Below are positions 11,447 to 22,319 of a DNA stretch of 64,000 nt, in pieces (position 1 is the first letter of the stretch; the number at the start of each line of letters is the position of its first letter). Made by a program: the position numbers and the translations under genes. Location of the stretch: positions 62,001 through 126,000 of the forward strand of contig JAYMGJ010000385.1 in the NCBI GenBank assembly GCA_037178675.1, in the 5' to 3' direction. The notes under the pieces were generated by a model. That model ran no database searches, was not told the origin of the DNA, and worked only from the letters and a program-made list of their open reading frames with translations. Source of the stretch: Scleroderma bovista. Taxonomy: Eukaryota; Basidiomycota; Agaricomycetes; Boletales; Sclerodermataceae.

Positions 11447-11875
11447 GTATGGAAAGCCAGACGGTCGTGCTTCATTTGCCAAATGCGTTTTGCCATTTGT
11501 CCGAAATCATTCTTCATTTGGCAAATGCCTTTGGTGGGACTTCGAACACTGTTTGTTCCTTTGTAGATTTTGTTTTTCATTTGTCCGAAATTCAAAATGT
11601 AGATTGCACATTGCATTTTTCCCAACTGACCTTGTCAATTTTACAAGTGAAAACTTGAAATGCATGAGTCAAAAATGTACAAGTCAAAGTATCAAAAGTG
11701 CAATTCAGAATGTCGAAGTCAAAATATCAAAAGTGTAAGTCAACAAATGTCGAAGTCAAAATATCAAAAGCGCAAATCATAATGTTGTGCGAGCCAAAAC
11801 ACCAAATGTATAGTGGTTTGTAACTACATAGACTAGACATTTTCTCCTGCACCATGTTCAATGAGTAGTAGTAAA
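11447..11875. repeat. left terminal inverted repeat of the 9.8 kb element
   Basis: Reverse complement of 20850-21277. It contains nested short palindromes around catttggcaaatg (11,460-11,545) and three tandem ~33 bp units of the type gtcgaagtcaaaatatcaaaag (11,670-11,780). These could be transposase-binding sites. Its inner edge covers the last codons of the RNase H1 N-terminal-like gene. Confidence 0.85.
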
Positions 11876-13054
11876 AATTTAGCTTCATTTATGGCCATGC
11901 CCCTCCCTGCCAGGAACATGATGAACTGCTCACTGGAATAACGTCCATGTGCATCAATAATGAGATCAACGATTTCTACACTATACCCATGACAAGCGAG
12001 ATAACGAGCGGCAAGGTCTCCGAGCGAGCGGGCTAACATTCGAACGGATGCTGTTGGCATTGGATAGTAGTTGCTGGAAATTATACCACGTAAATTCCGA
12101 CTATGGCTATAAATGATGGGAGACAGCTCAGCCGGTGGATGTGTCGACAAATCCGATCGGTTAGAAGTGGGCCGGGAAGCTGCAGAATCTTGGGAAAACG
12201 AAGAAGAGAAGGAAGTAGATGGGCCAGACAAGGAGGGGCGAGACAAGAAGGTGCGAGACGAGGTATGAGACGAAGAGGTCAACACTGAATGGAGAGATGA
12301 GGTGTTCAGTGAGCGGGACAGTTGTTCAGCTAATGCGTCGACCGTGACTTGCATGGTGTTTGCATTGGTATTAGTGGAGGTGAATAATGGTGGCATATCT
12401 TGCATGTTGCCTTTGACGATCACGAAAGCAAGGGCAACCCAAAGAGATGATGTTTCTCTGCGTTTACGGCTACTAAATCCCCTCTCCGCACGCGACGTGC
12501 TTTCTCTACACATGTAGTATGAGGCAAGTTAGATAGCTAAGAAGAGGAGGCTTACGCTGTGCGATGAATGCCGGGGGGGAACCAATGACGACGGCATAGA
12601 AGCTTGCTTCATCACTGACTAACGTCCGAACAGCTGGATTGTCAAATGCTGTAAGGAGCTGGGTATGATCTGCGCCATCCGGTAATGAATTCACGAGCGG
12701 TTGAAGGGTATTTACAACCTTTCTCGCCTCGTTCTCCGACTTGCATTGGATAGCGAAAGGTAAAGGTGGCGTCCCACTGCCGCATCGGATGTATGGACTA
12801 TCGTTCAAGTTAGCAAGTGTCTTTGGTTGATAAATAGCTACATACCAATCACCTGCACCATACACCCGCGCACCATCAGTGGTCTCTCCAATAACAGCCC
12901 AGTAATAGTTGTTGGCCATGAATAACAACTCACCCATGGTCGCCCCAAATTTTATATATGAAAGCCTCGTGTGTGCGTACCTGGATAACAACATGGTCCC
13001 GTGTGGTGTGAGTGGGAGAAACTGTGTGATCTGAGCTATCTGAGCCTCCTCCAT
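11833..13054 (-). CDS. two-domain RNase H1 N-terminal (viroplasmin)-like protein, element 1 cargo
   Basis: Two domains resemble the RNase H1 N-terminal hybrid-binding or caulimovirus viroplasmin fold. Domain one contains YYWAVIGETTDGARVYGAG, an intron (donor gtatgt), PYIRCGSGTPPLP and a Glu-Ala-rich helix. Domain two contains FYAVVIGSPP, an intron, then LWVALAFVIVKG. A Ser-rich linker follows, then a conserved C-terminal region (PIIYSHSRNLRGI; LGDLAARYLACHGYS) ending GENV at 11833. The same architecture occurs in the gene at 40489-42288. Related folds bind RNA-DNA hybrids or dsRNA; function here is inference. Odd: within a C7 run (12573-12579 on the plus strand) the frame needed for the family motif PGIHRT differs by one base from the open frame, suggesting a one-base loss. 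The stop codon lies inside the TIR. Confidence 0.6.
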
Positions 13055-13195
13055 AACTGAAGGGACACGAGGAAGGTACGAAGCGCTGTTGTAGTAATCA
13101 CCGTTAAACTCAAATCAGCGTGATCAAAACATTTCTTATCGATTCTTATCGATGGTAGATCAACTACTATGTAGAACGTAGATACAGAGCTGCGA

Positions 13196-15150
13196 TCACA
13201 GACTACTATCTACTTCATCCTCCTCAGCCGAGTCTGGGTCTTCGTCTGAAGAAAATTGAACCACCAGCAACGAGGGTGCAGCATCAATGGGTTCAGGCTC
13301 ATCATTAGCCATCTGATCCAATGCCTGCATATGTGCTGCCTCTGAAATGAATCAGCATTAGTAGATGATATCCAGAGATTGAACGAATGTCCTTACGAAG
13401 CCCCAAGCCATTAGCCACCCCACCCATATATCCTTCTGTTTCATGGAGATCTTGCAGACCTGGCAACAATTGTAATTCATCTACCGCCTCGTGTCCCTCC
13501 GTCTCTACTATTGCCGTCAAAACTGCAGGTATACCCTTGCACTGTCGCACTAAGTTGAGTAGGTTACAGTAGATAATCCAAACTGTCGAACGTCCGACAG
13601 AGGGGCAGCCCAACTGATGGTAGCACCTGTCGAGGAATTTGTTGAGAGTCAGTGGAATGAGGTCAAAAACGATGTGTTTGGGATTGATATAAAGCTGGCA
13701 TATGTGATCAATGGCTGCAGGAGATACCATTACCTACAAGTAGCTTAGCATCCATAGTACCGCTGTTCAAGGATGAAAGTTACCTTGAAATCCAATGCTC
13801 CATAGTCTTCAGCGCATGTGTATATGAGTTCTGGAACTCCGTGTGGTAAAACCTGCATGACCAAGCACGGACATAAGTCAACAGAATACTCAAGTAGTAC
13901 TATTAACACATACTTTTTTCCTGTCATGATGTTTGCAGCTGTTGTTGATGCGGTCGCGATAGTTGTTAAGTTCGACTTGGAGCCACGGAATAAAAAGCCA
14001 ACGGAACACCATGCTGCAGTAAACATAGTTTAGATCAACACAACAACACTGTGAGTACGTCTATCATACTCACAGCTGTAGGGTGTTGTCAGGATCATAC
14101 CAGCCAGCGTCCAAACCTGAATCAAGGAGTCTTTCAAAGCCTGGAGAGAAACGTCGTCGGAGCTGTGACCATGCAATTTCCGGCATGATATTCTTCTTGG
14201 TGCGCATCCATCAGTGTTGGACAAAGCCTTCAAGTGTCGGATCGTGCATTTGCCGCAGTAAGGTCTGCGCATTGGCGATCCCAAAATTTTCTGTTCCAGG
14301 GTCACTCTGAGTCACCATAGGGATGTCTGGCAGTATGCAAGCATGTCAGCAACGAGAAAGCAATGAGAAAAGCATACATGTGAGACACTTACGCCCAAAA
14401 TCCTCTACCGTTTCAAGGTAGTAGGAAAGTATGAGCTGTGGGTTTCGATTAGAATGCCACACTTTCACCCACAAGATGCGCCCTGAAAAGGGCTCGATTC
14501 CTGTGTGTAACGCAAGGCCAAACCGTAGCCATTTATCGTGCTGATCAACAGCCCATATGTCATTAACACCGGCAGCCCAAAATCGGCGATGCTGCAAACG
14601 GTTGGCCTTGCGTTTGCTCAGTAAGTGAGCCTCATATGTAAGGAAATACAAGCTTATGACACTCCTGTATAATAGTTTACATATAGTCAGCACTATGTAG
14701 AGTAATGATCAATTTACCTCGAAACTACCAAGCCGTGCTCATGAAATAGCAGGCCAATCATTTCACGCACACCAGCATCAGGATAAATGTTCCGCATTTC
14801 AACCATGACCTCTTGGATGTCGTTGGGAGTAAGCCCTTGCTGGCGGGTACGACACAACCTGAGCTGTTTCCTGATGGCCTTAAACTTTGTCAGGCTGATA
14901 TGATAGGTGAGTGCCCTTATTGCAAACAGTGTACGCAAACTCACCCTATTCCATACTCATCACTATCAATATGTTTATGGAGCTCTGCGAGAATCTCCTT
15001 GTCGGTCAATCGGGCCTTCCACAATCGCCTGATGTGGGGCTCAATCTGATCAAGCAGCGCTAAATGTAGAGAGAATCATGCAACCTATCTCGAGTTATGG
15101 TGAGTGCAGGACTTACGATTGGGTTTATTTTGATTCAAATGTTTCGCCAT
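13196..15150 (-). pseudogene. DDE integrase/transposase, premature stop
   Basis: A multi-exon gene on the minus strand starting MAKHLNQNKPN at 15150. It has an N-terminal helical region (EPHIRRLWKARLTDKEIL), then an rve-like integrase core. The core holds FWAAGVNDIWAVDQHDKW (first Asp) near 14,540, VTQSDPGTEN (second Asp) near 14,300, and KKNIMPEIAWSQLRRRF (candidate Glu) near 14,170. VLPHGVPELIY then lies near 13,830 and an acidic tail (SSDEDPDSAEEDE) at the end. I recall this as the fungal 'integrase core domain' family. The family motif QHRWMR reads QH-stop-WMR here (TGATGG for CGATGG near 14,212). This is a C-to-T change at a CpG that removes the third catalytic residue from the product. 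Exon borders otherwise remain usable. It is probably the mobilising enzyme of the surrounding element, now inactive unless complemented. Confidence 0.72.
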
Positions 15151-15359
15151 CAAGGTCGTACTGTGGGCTCGATCAGTGTTCAAGGGGTTTTGAATATTGC
15201 CTGGCGGAACAAGGTCACGGGAGAGGCGGCATACAGCGAGCTACAATGCAGCCTCGTCTGAGATCTGGTCGTTTATCTACATTAAGCACTAAGCTCCGTA
15301 ACACACTGAGCCACTACGTTCACCTATCTTTGATCAACTGATACACAGTTGGCGGCCGT

Positions 15360-16780
15360 TCATTGAAACTGTGCCTTATTACAAGGGGTTATGTTGTCTG
15401 CCTGATTGACTGGTGGCCATCATTGCTCGTGAGTTTCCTTTTTCTGTTGTGTTTTGTTCTTCACCCTGTGGCCACTCCCATACGATTATCGCCATCTAGA
15501 AAAATGCAGGGGTAGAAGGTACCCCTGACGGGTCACGGGTGGGTACCATATGGGTCGGATCTAGGTTGGAATGCCAATACTGTCAGTACCCAGTACCCTT
15601 GGCTGGGACCCTATGGTAGGTACCCGTGTAGGGGAGAGGGGAGGTCGGAGGGAAGGGGTACACTTGTGTTTTGTAGTGTTGTGGTGTATTACTTCAGCCC
15701 GTCAACGTGCCCAATTCGGTGGATGACTATCACAATCTCAATAGCACCAACCACAACAACAATGACGACGGCGCCAACGACACCCTATACATCAGCCCAG
15801 GTATGTGTCCTTGACCTGTAGCGCCTGACCCCTGGGTTTAACGACCACACACGCATGCTTTGAAGTAGGTCTGGGTGTCTGCACAACTCACGTGTGCCTT
15901 AAGTAAGTCATCTCGCCTTCTCATGTTCAGCTAATGTTTGCGGTTTGAATTTCAGTCTTCAACATCGCCCACAATGCCCAACGATCTCCCAAGGACACCT
16001 TGCAGGTTGGATGGGTGGCTTAGGTGGCATAGGTGAGGCACGACAACGACAACGCACCCACTTATAGCCGCCCCCACCCCACTCGACGACAATGCCCACT
16101 GCTGCGGCCCACAGAGGAACACCAACCACGACAACGACACCCACCTGCGCAAATGACGACAGCGACCACAGAGACACAACGGTGAGAGCAACAACGTCTG
16201 CCTTTAACCCTTCCCCTGTGACCACCACATCTCCACCACCTTCGTCTCACGCTGATTACCACCACTCGGACGAGCACGACGACGCACATAGCTAGGTGCA
16301 TCCCAACGACGATGACGTCTGCCATGCAGAGGCACTACGGCGAAGACGACAACATTTCCAGCATGCTGAGACACGATGACGACGATGACGACCGCCTGCA
16401 GCGTGCAGAGGCACGGCAGTGACGACCATGACAATGACGGCCGCCCTGCAGCATGAGAGGTGCGACGACGATGACAACGCTTGTGCTGCTGGCTTGCCCT
16501 AAGACCACCACTTCTCCACTCCTTAACCACCACCATAGCACGCACGCACGCACGCACACCAATGGGCACCATGACCGCCACCACGATCATGTAGATATAT
16601 TGTGTATATACATCATGTAATTAATAACATTATTTGACTATGAATGATAGTGCCCTTAGGGGTTATGTTGGTGGATATGGTCAGCTGGTCGGGCCCGGGT
16701 TGGCACTCGGATACCTGCGGGTTTACCCCTGCAGTTGACTATCGCCATCTCATCCCATCCGATTATCGCCATGTCCATTT
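15360..16780. other. non-coding spacer, GGTACC-rich and CAN/GAC-rich
   Basis: No gene. The part 15,500-15,650 is crowded with GGTACC/GGGTACC-type words. The part 15,750-16,560 is an imperfect trinucleotide-like mix of acgacgac, ccaccac and a short (acgc)n run near 16,537. The phrase gattatcgccat occurs near both ends (15,483 and 16,759), so the spacer may itself be a nested repeat. Antisense frames here are compositional artefacts. Confidence 0.5.
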
Positions 16781-17119
16781 GTTCCTCCATCGTTCTCCGT
16801 CCATCAAATGAATTGTAGCATAAGCCACCCTGTTCGTGCGAGTCTACTATGTCTGGTCTGACCTTGCTTTGAGGGCAGATGACCGAACTTGGGGATGGTA
16901 AGAATGAATTGCATATTCACCTGGGCGGAAATGTTTGTTCTTGGCGGTGGTAAGTTTTCAATGCTCATTGGTCGTGTCTCTGCTAACGTGCATCAACATA
17001 CCGCTCTTTCAAGTCAACTCACAGTTCTGATATTTAAGTCGGTCTCTGTGATTGCTACCCCTCCGTGTCTAGCCCCAGATAGTATCCCGTTACAGATATC
17101 CCGTTATCAACATCTCACT

Positions 17120-19846
17120 ATGCAAGCACCTACTCCAGACCTTGTTACTCAGTTTACGGAGGACGCGTTTGCAACAGAAGACAGGTTTTGCCAACGATCT
17201 AGGTGCCAAGCCCTTATCCGGAAAGGTGAACCTTGCCACTATGTCGTGGCCTATGATCCCACTCAGCGAGGGAAATTTGTGTGTGGAACATGCTACAGAT
17301 GGTACAAGCAGAAGCCCGCTACCATTCGTGCACCAGTAAATCGTACGTACTGATTATCCTTTGTCTTTCAAGTGTCTGACTAAAATATCACAAGCGCCGC
17401 GGCCAGTCCCCAATCCACAGGATATACGCCAGTCCATAAGCACTGCACAGTCTCGAGGTATGCTTGATCTGATCACCATGTTTGTTACTCAACCCACCCA
17501 TAGCTTCGCTCAATCCACCTGCTGTTATGGCGATGTCAGGTTCAGTTGCCAGGACTGGTGGTACTGGTGGTCCACCCATGGTGAATTTCACACCTCCACC
17601 CCTTCCTGTGCCACTTCCAGGCAGACCGAATGTATACGTTCCATCCGCCTGGAACAATATCCAGCTGCCAGCTCCTCCTGTAGCACGGGCTGCTTCGAAT
17701 GCTTTGATGGCACTTCCGCCAGGTTCCTCAGGTTATAGCTCACAGCATTTGCAATACGCTGCACAGCGGGAACGCTGGGCACACATTGCTTACCGTCCAC
17801 CACCTGCAGAGACAATCTCATTGGAAATCTCTGCAGTGTTTGAAGCTGGGGGCAAAAAGAAAAATGCTTGCTCCAATAATATCGGTGTAAGTACTAAATA
17901 ACATCACCGTAGTACTACTATTAATCCAGCATTATAGAGCATATGTGAAGGGTTGAAAGATATCGATGCACATAGCACAGCCTACGAGCTCACATCTGTT
18001 GCTCTCCACACCATCGTGCCATGCATCAAAACTTATTACCCAAGTTTTGGGTGGCGAGAAAATGAATTCATTGTCCATGACGCCAAATGGGTTGATCTCA
18101 TGAAGCACCCTAGCGCCCAACCATACTTTTATGGTGACTGTCTTAATGCAAGCAATCGAAAAAAACTCGAAAGCGATAGTATTCAAAACCAAACAATTCA
18201 GCTTATTCGTCATTGTCCCCGAGGCCCAATGGGAAGAGTTTGAGGTGTTTCGTGACAAACTTGAGCCTTCCTCCCCACCACCCACTTGCTCACGAAGAGT
18301 GTCCCAGCAACCATTGCACCCCGCAACAGCACCTCTGTCCCGGGTACAATCATTTTCTCAGCCGGACACTGTTCCCACGATCGTGACGCCCAGTGTCGTG
18401 TCGCAATCTACATCGAGTTCTGAGCCACCTACGCCTCTTTTCCTTTCCAACAGATGGGCAACTTCCACAGCGTCAAGTAGCGTGTTTGAGAGACCGATCT
18501 CAGAGGATGTTATAGGCAATAATGTAATATATCATGACTCTTTCTCATTCATTTACTGACATGAAGTTGACATGGATACAACTAACGCTACAGCTGTCAA
18601 GCGCCACCACCGTCATACTAGCAGTACGTCAAGCGGATCGTTCAGCCGCCCACCGCAGAAGAAACACCTTGGGAACATATTTTCTTCACCCAATTGCGAT
18701 CAGCTCAAGGAAGCATTACAGTCTGGAGGCGCCTGTGAATTTAATGTAAAAAAAGGTGAGCCACACAAAGTCACAGAGTAGACAATGTACTCATATGAGT
18801 CCAGTCTTTCAGCAGAATATCATGCAGGTTGACTTTTATCCCATCCCTGTACACAATCTTGACGAACTCATCTGCACCAAGATGGCATTCGATATCAAGA
18901 CAGCAGAGCTGTTCTCTGGCAACATCAGGCTTGACCGCTCAACTGATGCCATTCTCGGAGTCGGCGCATTCAAGACTGCCCAATCTGCCCAACTGACGCT
19001 CTCGCCTCTGACGTGCTCTGGCATGGGTTCCAGCCCCAACTATGAAGTCGTCCTAAAGCGGCCTTACATCAATGACTTTCCTGCCAATGAACCTGCTGGT
19101 CCTCCGTTTAGCTGGTTTGCCCTTAAAGATGAGTTGAACATACTCTACCGCGAAGCCAATGTTTTGTATTGGGCCAAAGCCCTACTGAAGATGACATATG
19201 AATTCATTGACCACGCTATTGATTGTGCCAAGGAACCGCCTCCTTTTAACATCCCTCGTCTGCGTTTTGTGGATGCAGGTCTATTATTGGCCTACTCAAA
19301 TGCACCGGCAATCACTGAAGAAGGTGGTTTGCCATCAGTAAAAACCAGTGCCGTCGTCAGCATGATGTACCTTGGCGAGGAACTCATCCCTACCCCTTCA
19401 GATGGCGAGGACTTTGTGAAGTATATTCACAATGGTGACGCGGCACCTTGTGACCTTTTGGACCCAGATGCGGAGAATATTGTGCAATTCCTGGCGTTCA
19501 CACAGCATGTACAATATGTCAAGACTGGCAAGCAGGTGTATATATCTGACTACCAAGGTATTTCTGTATTGATATTGGATCCATCGTGCTAACTTTATGA
19601 TTGTATGTCCATCTCCAGGAAATAATACTCTACTGACAGATCCACAAATTCTCACTCATCCGTAAGTTTTTGCTGGCTGTGGTGCTCTGCTAGCTGATGC
19701 TTTGTTCATCTAGGAGTGTTGGTCGGGGTCAGAGACTATTTAGTGATGGGAATGTGCAAAAGGGGGTGGAGCTTTTTGAGAAACAACATGTCTGCAACAA
19801 GTTTTGTGAATGGGCAGGCTTTGAATTGAATCCCTTCCGGCAGTAG
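17120..19846 (+). CDS. alpha-type protein kinase with N-terminal Cys cluster, element 1 cargo
   Basis: The catalytic part matches the atypical alpha-kinase family (MHCK/TRPM7 type) expanded in Agaricomycetes. VDFYPIPV opens the domain, followed by GVGAFKTAQ and VVLKRP (candidate ATP-binding Lys). Next come FTQHVQYVKTGKQVYISDYQG, LLTDPQI and the zinc-binding tail CNKFCEWAGFELNPF, ending at 19846. The first exon (17120-17342) encodes a Cys cluster (CQRSRCQALI .. VCGTCYRWY) often found before these kinases. About seven exons are needed. Introns near 17885-17938 and 18755-18830 and the last two (19557-19618, 19661-19713) have good GT..AG ends. Odd: at an A7 run (18159-18165) the frame moves by one between FYGDCL and SKAIVFKTKQ with no intron. 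This is either decay or a sequencing error. The stop codon abuts a partial TIR copy. Confidence 0.75.
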
Positions 19847-19909
19847 AAAATGTCTAGTCTACGTAGTTACAAACCACTATACATTTGGTGTTTTGGCTCG
19901 CACAACATT
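19845..19909. repeat. partial internal copy of the TIR inner end
   Basis: Sixty-five bases from agaaaatgtctagtct to cacaacatt match 20879-20943 in the right TIR almost exactly (one difference seen), in the same orientation, then similarity stops. It directly follows the alpha-kinase stop codon. It looks like the stub of an earlier right end. Confidence 0.8.
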
Positions 19910-20849
19910 GCCAGAATAATAGTGCCATCTACGACAGCAGGCACCTTGTTTACAGAGCATGTGTGCGAACACGCACACACATGGCCAGTGACAAGTGTGA
20001 AGACGACGACAGCGACTACAGAATGATGCACCCACGCACGCAAGGTAGTTGGACTGACTGTATCATATCAACAATCATTAATGACGATAAGGCACGACCA
20101 CACCCTGCATACGCACGAAGGCACTAAGTTGTTTCACCTTTGAATCTTCTGTGCGACATTGATGTCTAACCATTGGTCCAGTGCAGACACTCTGAGGGAT
20201 GCTCACTGTCCAGACAACACAGGTAAGTTCACGATTCTTGATCTCTAGTATTCACTGTTGACGCACGCACTGTGGTACTGATCCTCTCCAGTCAGCCGCG
20301 TTCCCTCAACTCGTGTTGAGTTGACGGTACCGCAGCTCATTGTACCATCTTTGCTGGCATTGTCACCTCATCAATCACAATTGCCTTGTCTATGCCCGTT
20401 GAACATCCCCGTCTTGGCTCTCAACTCGTCTAAAGACAAATATTTGACTCACGCTCTCCAGGACTTCAACTGGCACATTTCTCAGTATGCTGAACCGTCT
20501 CCATGGAATTGCTGACTCGGGCAGCTCAATCTTGAGCCCAATAGGTGAGTTATGCGTTTTCGATCTGTTTTAATGCTTTGTGAATGCCTTATAATGTTCT
20601 TCACGTCGTTTTCAGACACTTTCACGTTTGTCCGTCTTGTTTATGCCACATCCAGCACCTCCAACACCCAGGACTCAGACATCACGATTGACTCATCCGA
20701 TGTTGTGCTCGACCCTTTTCCATGCCCATTCAAGTTCTCTACTCTACTGCTCGCATGTCCTGCTGACTCCCCCACCACCAGACAACGTTACCAACACCAA
20801 CCACCACGATTACCAATGCCAATGGCGTCACAACTACCAGACAAGGTGA
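19910..20849. other. no supported gene between TIR stub and right TIR
   Basis: Short frames only, such as 20321-20515 and 20552-20947. Composition is CA/AC-rich, like the 15.8-16.5 kb spacer. Several GT..AG-like sites occur, but I recognise no protein. Confidence 0.45.
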
Positions 20850-21277
20850 TTTACTACTACTCATTGAACATGTGCAAGAGAAAATGTCTAGTCTATGTAG
20901 TTACAAACCACTATACATTTGGTGTTTTGGCTCGCACAACATTATGATTTGCGCTTTTGATATTTTGACTTCGACATTTGTTGACTTACACTTTTGATAT
21001 TTTGACTTCGACATTCTGAATTGCACTTTTGATACTTTGACTTGTACATTTTTGACTCATGCATTTCAAGTTTTCACTTGTAAAATTGACAAGGTCAGTT
21101 GGGAAAAATGCAATGTGCAATCTACATTTTGAATTTCGGACAAATGAAAAACAAAATCTACAAAGGAACAAACGGTGTTCGAAGTCCCACCGAAGTCATT
21201 TGCCAAATGAAGAATGATTTCGGACAAATGGCAAAACGCATTTGGCAAATGAAGCGCGACCGTCTGGCTTTCCATAC
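20850..21277. repeat. right terminal inverted repeat of the 9.8 kb element
   Basis: Reverse complement of the left TIR. Its inner ~30 bp also match the coding 3' end of the RNase H1 N-terminal-like gene: LLLLIEH is encoded at both ends. The right TIR therefore carries a fragment of that gene in opposite orientation. Confidence 0.85.
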
Positions 21278-22319
21278 ACAACATCACTGAAATCATAGTT
21301 TTTTTATAAAGTCATTATATTGCCATTATAAACTGACCAAAGGTCATGATTTCAAAGAATATGCCAATGTGCCATACAAAGTTCTATGTGGCCTTTTAAA
21401 GGACTTCGGATCTGCTAATGAACCTACTTATTCTCTGAATTTCTAAACAACTTAAACCTGGTAGCTCGGACAAGGTGAAACCTTTGTTGCATTCCATTTC
21501 CCATTTTATGGCATTACAGTCCTCCAGTGGCATCAATGTAATGTTGCCGAGGGTGGACCAATACAATCACCACAATCCATTTTCCGAACCACTAACAGGT
21601 ATTGAAAAGTGCTCATTTGAACTCGATCTATGCCATATTCTGCTCTTGTGGAAGTTTTATTAGTAAGGCCAAACGACTCCTATGGCCCGCATCTTTGACA
21701 ACATCCATGCTCAAGTTCAATACTTTCAGACCTTGTGAGATTTCTGAAGCCTGCAGAACAATTAACATATAGGTCAGTTTTATTCCGATTTTCTATCTTG
21801 CAGCATGTTACATGTTATGATTTCAATGCCTAAACAGTGGGAAAATCATTTCTGGTTCGTAATGTAGAGAAATTATTACTAGTAGGAAATTTACTGGCAT
21901 GTATCTCGGTCTGGGGCGACTGAACTGGAGTTATGTGAAATGAAGAAACAATGCCAAACATTTTAACCGTGGAAACGAGCTGAAAATCTTCTCTCACTTG
22001 TGAATGCTCGGCATTTTTAGGGTATTGCGCATGCTGTGCCCTTCGTGGCACTATTCAGATGGCAGCAAAAGCATGGGCCTCATTAGCTTGGAACGAAATG
22101 CGGTCAAATTGGGTACAGTAGTGTTACAGGTACAGCTGTGAGTTACAGTAAAGTACAACACTGAGCTGGTGTAAAATACAGCATACACCAATAAATGGTG
22201 GTGGCGAGTACATGAAGGAGAGAAACTCATAGACATACATGGAAACAGACTTTTGTTGAAAAAGATCTGAATTTGAGTGCGTGAGGGTATGGGAACATCA
22301 CAACAGACGGTTTGGCCAT
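21278..22319. other. intergenic, nothing recognised
   Basis: AT-rich stretch without a coding region I can support. The short frames at 21475-21663, 21830-22051 and 22051-22323 have no recognisable content. Confidence 0.5.

Larger units (their letters stand above)
11447..21277. mobile_element. 9.8 kb DNA element with ~428 bp TIRs and cargo genes
   Basis: The sequence 11447-11875 reappears as its reverse complement at 20850-21277 with only scattered differences, defining terminal inverted repeats of about 428 bp. Both outer ends read gtatggaaagccagacggtcg going inwards. A possible 4 bp target duplication, ACAA, flanks the ends (11443-11446 and 21278-21281). Inside, in order: an RNase H1 N-terminal-like gene (-), a DDE integrase (-, broken by a stop), a non-coding CAN/GAC-rich spacer, and an alpha-kinase (+). 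The integrase is the likely mobilising enzyme. Because it carries a premature stop, this copy is probably not autonomous. I cannot name the superfamily. Confidence 0.75.

Noticed and set aside
10986..11710. Frames inside the TIRs (11334-11738, 20986-21296, 21099-21290)
   Set aside because: They come from repetitive TIR sequence and are mirrored at both ends; low-complexity composition and no recognisable protein.
16092..16590. Several overlapping frames on both strands in the CAN/GAC-rich spacer
   Set aside because: Trinucleotide-like composition keeps several frames open at once; no family resemblance.
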